NCBI GenBank assembly: GCA_017459075.1
Contig: JAFUDQ010000033.1
Span: 1-64,000, forward strand
Length of the DNA: 64,000 nucleotides
Reading direction: 5' to 3'
Source of the DNA: Bacteroidales bacterium
Lineage (GTDB): Bacteria > Bacteroidota > Bacteroidia > Bacteroidales > UBA932
Position 1 is the stretch's first letter. Every line of letters starts with the position of its first letter. The notes under the pieces are model-generated. The model was not told the origin of the DNA. It saw only the letters and a program-made list of their open reading frames with translations, and did not search any database. Of the stretch, positions 59,105 through 64,000 are shown piece by piece. A program made the position numbers and the translations under genes.

Positions 59105-60936
59105 AAGAATTCTGGAAAATAATTGTAAAGTATGTAAGGCCTTATGGTAAGTACTTGAGTTGGAGCGTGTTACTGAATATGCTTTCGGCAATATTCAATG
59201 TGTTCTCCTTCTCGCTGGTCATCCCTATGCTGCAAATACTTTTCAAGATTAACGAGGCTGTTTACGAGTTCATCCCCTGGGGAGCGGACGGTTTCAGCTT
59301 CAAGGAGAAACTGGTTAACAATGCCTATTACTGGGTGACCCAGCTTGTGGAATCCGCAGGTCCGTCAACGACCCTGCTCTTCCTTTGCATCGCCCTTTCA
59401 GTCATGACCCTCCTGAAGACAGCCTGCTACTTTGGTTCATCCGCTGTGATGATTCCTATCCGTACCGGTGTGCTTCGCGACATGAGGATGCAGCTTTACA
59501 ATAAAATCCTCTCGCTGCCGCTTGGATTTTTCTCCCAGGAGCGCCGCGGAGACATCATCGCCCGTATGACCGGAGACGTAGGAGAGGTGGAGAGTTCTAT
59601 CATGAGCTCCCTTGATATGCTTATCAAGAATCCTATCCTCATCGTCTTCTATTTCGCCACCCTTCTTTTCATTAGCTGGCAGCTGACCCTCTTTACAATT
59701 GTGGTTGTGCCGGTGCTTGCCTGGGTTATGGGTGTGATTGGCAAACAACTTAAGCGCAAGTCCCTGCAAGTTCAGGAAATGTGGAGCGATACCATGTCGC
59801 AGGTAGAGGAAACCCTTGGAGGACTGAGGGTTATCAAGGCCTTCGTGGCAGAGAAAAAGATGACCGGCCGTTTTGCAGACACTACTGATTCCCTCAGGAG
59901 CAAGTCCGCCAAAGTTGCAACACGCCAGGCCCTTGCCCATCCTATGAGCGAATTCCTCGGCACCGTCCTCATTGCCATCGTCCTCTGGTTTGGCGGCACC
60001 CTGATTCTTGGAGACAAGGCTCCCATTGACGCCTCCACCTTCATCTTCTACATGGTAATCCTTTACAGCATCCTTAACCCGTTGAAGGACTTTTCAAAGG
60101 CTACATACGCTATTCCCAAGGGCCTTGCTTCCATGGAAAGGATTGACAAAATCCTTGATGCAGAGAATCCTATTGCCGATGCTGCCGATGCAAAGGACCC
60201 GGATGGCTTCAAGTCGGAGCTCACTTTCCAGGATGTGGATTTCAGCTACGAGGACGGAAAGCAGGTGCTTAAGAATATCAATTTCTCCGTGCCTAAGGGT
60301 AAGTCTGTTGCAATCGTCGGTGAATCAGGAGCTGGAAAATCCACACTTGTTGATATGATTCCGCGTTTTTACGATGTTACCGGCGGTGCTGTTAAAATTG
60401 ACGGCGTGGACATCAGGGACATTAAGATGTCCGGGCTCCGCAGCCTCATTGGCTATGTGAATCAGGAGCCTATCCTTTTCAACGACACCATTTTTAACAA
60501 TATAGCCTTCGGAGTGAAGGGTGCCACTATGGAGCAGGTGGTTGAGGCTGCTAAGATTGCCAATGCCCATGACTTCATTATGGAGAAGGAAGAGGGCTAC
60601 AACACCAATATCGGAGACCGTGGCATGAAGCTTTCAGGCGGCCAGAGGCAGAGGATTTCCATTGCGCGCGCCGTGCTTAAGAACCCTCCCATCCTTATTC
60701 TGGACGAGGCTACGGCTTCTCTTGATACTGAGTCCGAGCGTCTGGTCCAGGAGGCTCTTGACAGGCTTATGTCCAGCCGTACAACCATAGCAATCGCCCA
60801 CAGGCTTTCTACAATCAAGGCTTCTGACGAGATTCTGGTTATGAAGGAAGGCCATATAGTTGAGAGGGGATGCCACGAAGAACTCATCGCCCAGAACGGC
60901 TATTACAAGAAACTTAATGACATGCAGAGCTTATGA
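59101..60936 (+). CDS. msbA: MsbA-type lipid ABC transporter
   Basis: 611 residues. Six membrane helices in the first 320 residues, then an ATPase with Walker A GESGAGKSTLVDM near 406, Q-loop GYVNQEPILFNDT, signature LSGGQRQRISIARAV, Walker B ILILDEATASLD and H-loop AHRLSTIKASD. The half-transporter layout and length match MsbA, which flips lipid A core. The orthology to msbA is by resemblance only. It starts inside the end of the M28-like gene (ATGA) and ends inside the start of the next gene. Confidence 0.88.
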   Translation: MKEFWKIIVKYVRPYGKYLSWSVLLNMLSAIFNVFSFSLVIPMLQILFKINEAVYEFIPWGADGFSFKEKLVNNAYYWVTQLVESAGPSTTLLFLCIALSVMTLLKTACYFGSSAVMIPIRTGVLRDMRMQLYNKILSLPLGFFSQERRGDIIARMTGDVGEVESSIMSSLDMLIKNPILIVFYFATLLFISWQLTLFTIVVVPVLAWVMGVIGKQLKRKSLQVQEMWSDTMSQVEETLGGLRVIKAFVAEKKMTGRFADTTDSLRSKSAKVATRQALAHPMSEFLGTVLIAIVLWFGGTLILGDKAPIDASTFIFYMVILYSILNPLKDFSKATYAIPKGLASMERIDKILDAENPIADAADAKDPDGFKSELTFQDVDFSYEDGKQVLKNINFSVPKGKSVAIVGESGAGKSTLVDMIPRFYDVTGGAVKIDGVDIRDIKMSGLRSLIGYVNQEPILFNDTIFNNIAFGVKGATMEQVVEAAKIANAHDFIMEKEEGYNTNIGDRGMKLSGGQRQRISIARAVLKNPPILILDEATASLDTESERLVQEALDRLMSSRTTIAIAHRLSTIKASDEILVMKEGHIVERGCHEELIAQNGYYKKLNDMQSL

Positions 60937-61580
60937 CAAAGACATTAGAAATACCCTTTATCCCTTCTTTGGAAACACTTGATTTCCAGGAGCTTGACCT
61001 TACGCTTGAAGAAAACGGTGCCAAGGCGTGCATCGGCTGCGTAAACTGGTCGGAGAGTTTTCCTTACAGGCCGGACTGCAACCTTACTGCCGCCCATGAC
61101 GGCAAATCGCTGGCGCTCCTCTTCCATGTGAGGGGGCTTGACCTTAGGGGAATGGAGACGGAGGACAATGGCCGTATGTGGGAAGACAGCTGCGTGGAAT
61201 TCTTTGTCCAGGACCCCGCAGGGGACAAGTATTACAATTTTGAGCTCACTTGCACCGGAAGGCTGCTGGCAGCCATGGGCCCGGACCGTCATGACCGCGC
61301 CCGCAGGGACTCATCTGTCCTTGGCCGCATCCGCCGTTATACTTCAGTGGAGCAGGAGTCTCCTTTCCAGATTGACGGTGGCATCCACAGCTGGACTGCC
61401 GGTATGCTCATTCCACTTGATGTTTTCGGGGCCGATGGTGGTGTCAAAACCCTCCGCGGTAACTTTTACAAGTGCGGGGACAAGACTGCGCACATGCATT
61501 TTGTGTCGTGGTCTCCGATAGAACTACCCAAACCGGACTTTCACAGGCCGGATTTCTTTGGCAATATCGTACTGAAGTAA
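60933..61580 (+). CDS. CBM9-like carbohydrate-binding protein
   Basis: 215 residues without a signal peptide. The jelly-roll motifs of family-9-like binding modules are present: LTAAHDGKSLALLFHVRG, GRMWEDSCVEFFVQD, YYNFELTCTGRLLAAMG and a late HFVSWSPIELPKPDFHRP. Such stand-alone modules are common in Bacteroidota and may bind sugars or be enzymatic. It overlaps the msbA stop by four bases and is followed by a VanZ-like gene after one base. Confidence 0.82.
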   Translation: MTKTLEIPFIPSLETLDFQELDLTLEENGAKACIGCVNWSESFPYRPDCNLTAAHDGKSLALLFHVRGLDLRGMETEDNGRMWEDSCVEFFVQDPAGDKYYNFELTCTGRLLAAMGPDRHDRARRDSSVLGRIRRYTSVEQESPFQIDGGIHSWTAGMLIPLDVFGADGGVKTLRGNFYKCGDKTAHMHFVSWSPIELPKPDFHRPDFFGNIVLK

Positions 61581-61581
61581 A

Positions 61582-61995
61582 ATGAACACTAAAAAAATCA
61601 GGATATTCTATCTGGTGCTGCTGGTACTTTATCTTGGGGCTGTGGCATGGCTGTGCTTCGGCAGTTTTGACAATGCTCCCCAAGTGAGTCCTTCTTTCTT
61701 TGGCATCCCGACGGACAAGATTGTGCATTTTTCAATGTTCCTGCCCTTTCCTGTAATTGCTCGGGGAGTGGTTATAGGCATGACAAAAAAGCCCCTGCAT
61801 TCATTCCTGCTGGTTTTGGTGCTGTTTGTCATAGGCTGCATAATTGCCGCTGGAACGGAACTTGGCCAGGGCCTTACAGACTACAGGAGCGCAGATTCCA
61901 AGGATTTCCTTGCAGACGGCATCGGCCTTGCAACCGGCTCCATAATTGCCCTTGTGCTTGACCTCAGGGCTGCATTCGTTAAAAAGAAACAATAA
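61582..61995 (+). CDS. VanZ-like membrane protein
   Basis: 137 residues, four membrane helices. PTDKIVHFSMFLPFPVIARG and AAGTELGQGL, then DYRSADSKDFLADGIGLATG carry the conserved His, Glu, Gln, Arg and Asp residues of the VanZ/RDD-like family. Function unknown, though VanZ was first linked to teicoplanin resistance. It lies between the CBM9-like gene and the amidase gene. Confidence 0.85.
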   Translation: MNTKKIRIFYLVLLVLYLGAVAWLCFGSFDNAPQVSPSFFGIPTDKIVHFSMFLPFPVIARGVVIGMTKKPLHSFLLVLVLFVIGCIIAAGTELGQGLTDYRSADSKDFLADGIGLATGSIIALVLDLRAAFVKKKQ

Positions 61996-62005
61996 AAAAC
62001 AGAAT

Positions 62006-64000
62006 ATGTTAAGGAAATTATTTTCATCGGTAGTAGTAGCCGCAGCCCTTTCTTTTGGGGCATACGCCCAGAGCGGCATTGCGTCTGATTTTAAGGAGAC
62101 TTGTGATTCCCTTACCACCCTTCTTAAGGAAAGGACTACGGTAAGGTCCATCCTCAGGCTTAAATCCGTTACCAACAGGGGAGGCAAGCTGGATTTCCAT
62201 TTCAATGAGAACCTGGCGGATTATCCCTGGCACAAGAATGATGTGAAATGGTTCCGCGAGGAGCTCAGGAATCTGTTCCCGGAGGGATACGAGAAGTATT
62301 CAGTGGGCAAGATTTTCTGCAAGACCCTCAGCCTTGAGGAACTTGTTACCCCGGAGCTTACATCTTCAGGAGATAATTCCAAGACAGAATACAGAATAAG
62401 CCGCAAGAAGGTGACTCCTCTTGTGAGCCGTACAGACGGCATCGGCTTTAAAAAGGGCCTTGCGGGCAAGCATATCGCCCTTTGGCAGAGCCACGGCCGC
62501 TATTATGAGGCGAAGACCCGTCGCTGGGAGTGGCAGAGGGCGCTGGACTTCATGACCGTTGAGGATTTGTACACCCAGAGTTATGTGCTTCCTTATCTTA
62601 TCCCGATGCTTGAGAATGCGGGTGCCTATGTGATGACTCCCCGTGAGCGCGATACCCAGAAGTTGGAGGTTGTCTGCGACAATGACCCTTCTTTCCGCGA
62701 TGACAGGAATGATCCGCTTCTGCGTCGCCACGGAAATTATCGTGAAACCGGTTCATGGGACGATGCCGGCGAAGGATTCGCAGACCTGAAAAAGGTTTAC
62801 ATCGGCATTGACAATCCTTTCCGCATGGGTTCCGTCCGCTTTGCGGCCTGCAATGCCAAAGAGGTATCGGCAACCGCAAAATGGCTTCCTGAATTCACTG
62901 AAAGGGGAGAGTATGCTGTTTATGTATCTTATAAAACTCTTGAAAACAGCACCAGCAAGGCACGCTATACTGTAAATCACATGGGCGGTACGTCCACTTT
63001 CTCTGTGAACCAGACAATGGGCGGAGGCACCTGGATTTATCTCGGTACGTTTGAATTCGATACTGAGGGTGACTGGTCCGTGACTCTTGACAATTTCGGA
63101 GAGAAGGGGAAGGTTGTGACGGCCGATGCTGTCCGTTTTGGCGGCGGTATGGGTAAGGTTGCCCGCGGCAATGATGATGAGCCGATGGAGTATTGGACAA
63201 CTTCAGGCATGCCGGCTTATCTGGAAGGTGCCCTTTACAATATGCAGTACAGCGGCATCGACACCACAATTACCCGTGCTTTTGAAACCGATTATACCAA
63301 TGATTATGCAGACAGGGGAGCGTGGGTTACCATGCTTGCAGGTGGCTCTGAGGCCAATCCTAAGGATGAAGGTTTGAATATCCCCTTCGACCTTTCTCTT
63401 GCTTTCCACTCAGATGCTGGGCAGACTCCTGATGACAGCTACATAGGTACGCTGGCAATTTATACTCTCAAGTGTGATGACAGCCGCAAGTATCCTGATG
63501 GCAGCGACCGTATGGCTGCCCGTGAGTATACAGATCTTGTGCAGACTCAGATTGCTCAGGATGTTCGTGCGCTTCATGAGCCGCAGTGGGCCCGCAGGCA
63601 GCTTTGGGACCGTTCTTACAGTGAGTCCCGCACTACTTCTGTTCCGGGTATGCTTCTGGAGATCCTGGCTCATTCCAATTTTGCGGACATGAAGTATGGC
63701 CATGACCCTAACTTCCGCTTTACAGTAAGCCGTGCCGTTTACAAGGGTATGCTTAAGTTCCTTGCTAACCGTTATGGTAAGGACTATGTAGTTCAGCCTC
63801 TTGCTGTGAATTCTTTTAGTGCCGTTTTTGCCGGTGAAAACCGAGTGAAGCTTAGCTGGAAGCCTACGGAGGATACTCTTGAGCCTACTGCCAAACCAAC
63901 CGGATACCTTATTTACATGCGTATTGATGACGGTGGCTGGAAGGAGTCTTTCAGGATGGATAAACCGGCCGTTGTTAACGGTAAGGTTTCAGCGGAGATT
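62006..64000 (+). CDS. N-acetylmuramoyl-L-alanine amidase with inserted golvesin-like domain (partial)
   Basis: 665 codons are visible; the frame is still open at the window end. Residues 1-22 form a signal peptide ending AYAQ. The amidase-3 fold is split. The first part carries IALWQSHGRYY with His163. A beta-sandwich insert near 290-380 (ERGEYAVYVSYKTLENSTSK, then TWIYLGTFEF) resembles the golvesin C-terminal or xanthan-lyase-type domain. The fold resumes with the second zinc histidine in LAFHSDAG (His468) and Glu552 in LLEILAHSNFAD. From about 610 a fibronectin-like domain begins (NRVKLSWKP, TGYLIYMRIDD). It should cleave peptidoglycan stem peptides or a related bond in the periplasm. The end lies outside the window. 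Confidence 0.8.
   Translation, partial: MLRKLFSSVVVAAALSFGAYAQSGIASDFKETCDSLTTLLKERTTVRSILRLKSVTNRGGKLDFHFNENLADYPWHKNDVKWFREELRNLFPEGYEKYSVGKIFCKTLSLEELVTPELTSSGDNSKTEYRISRKKVTPLVSRTDGIGFKKGLAGKHIALWQSHGRYYEAKTRRWEWQRALDFMTVEDLYTQSYVLPYLIPMLENAGAYVMTPRERDTQKLEVVCDNDPSFRDDRNDPLLRRHGNYRETGSWDDAGEGFADLKKVYIGIDNPFRMGSVRFAACNAKEVSATAKWLPEFTERGEYAVYVSYKTLENSTSKARYTVNHMGGTSTFSVNQTMGGGTWIYLGTFEFDTEGDWSVTLDNFGEKGKVVTADAVRFGGGMGKVARGNDDEPMEYWTTSGMPAYLEGALYNMQYSGIDTTITRAFETDYTNDYADRGAWVTMLAGGSEANPKDEGLNIPFDLSLAFHSDAGQTPDDSYIGTLAIYTLKCDDSRKYPDGSDRMAAREYTDLVQTQIAQDVRALHEPQWARRQLWDRSYSESRTTSVPGMLLEILAHSNFADMKYGHDPNFRFTVSRAVYKGMLKFLANRYGKDYVVQPLAVNSFSAVFAGENRVKLSWKPTEDTLEPTAKPTGYLIYMRIDDGGWKESFRMDKPAVVNGKVSAEI

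Overview
The window reads as a chromosomal piece of a Bacteroidales (Bacteroidota) bacterium. Support comes from a complete Na+-pumping NADH:quinone reductase operon, repeated TAnnTTTG promoter elements, fimbrial-type and DUF4493-type surface lipoproteins, a DUF4421 protein, a long SecA with a C-terminal zinc tail and a bactofilin. I cannot assign a genus from sequence alone.

Bases 1 to about 10,470 are an accessory island, locally AT-rich and full of broken genes. It opens with two internally deleted transposase remnants flanking an orphan secreted protein. A compact cassette follows (2.3-8.3 kb): a small membrane protein, a small exported Cys-rich protein, an exported TPR-CHAT protease, an exported metacaspase-like protease, a sigma factor, a membrane-anchored anti-sigma-like protein, a short anti-sigma-like peptide and an unknown protein. 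I read this as a possible envelope proteolysis-to-transcription switch, and it is the most interesting system here. The island ends with fragments of other genes around a WG-repeat protein and a NADAR-family protein.

From 10.5 to 31.5 kb lie mainly housekeeping and surface genes: a DUF554 protein, a tyrosine phenol-lyase/tryptophanase-type lyase, tRNA-Asp, a DUF389 protein, uvrA, and a surface-glycan group (a GT2-type and a Stealth transferase, three LicD proteins, a HisC-like PLP enzyme and a nucleotidyltransferase). Together the last group could make and attach a CDP-activated amino-alcohol phosphate. Two fimbrial-type lipoproteins and nqrA-F (minus strand) follow.

From 31.5 to 42.2 kb are a UvrD-type helicase, a DUF4493-type lipoprotein, an M16 peptidase, tRNA-Gly(CCC), an S26-like peptidase / PqqD-like / ABC exporter trio, pdxA and rnhA. 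From 42.3 to 49.4 kb is a polysaccharide export operon (Wza-like, Wzc-like kinase with Gly-Tyr and His tail, PHP phosphatase, rfbD, rfbC, flippase) without local glycosyltransferases. From 49.4 kb to the end come secA, bactofilin, a DUF4421 protein, a phosphatase-fold lipoprotein, a metallo-beta-lactamase protein, a TPR protein, a degenerate M28-type protein, an MsbA-type ABC transporter, a CBM9-like protein, a VanZ-like protein and a partial cell-wall amidase.

Two non-coding signals stand out. One is a roughly 80-base structured repeat present twice between convergent genes, whose outer arms differ in sequence but pair in both copies. The other is an ATAAGATTCGTAAA-type motif repeated upstream of two surface lipoprotein genes 8.5 kb apart.
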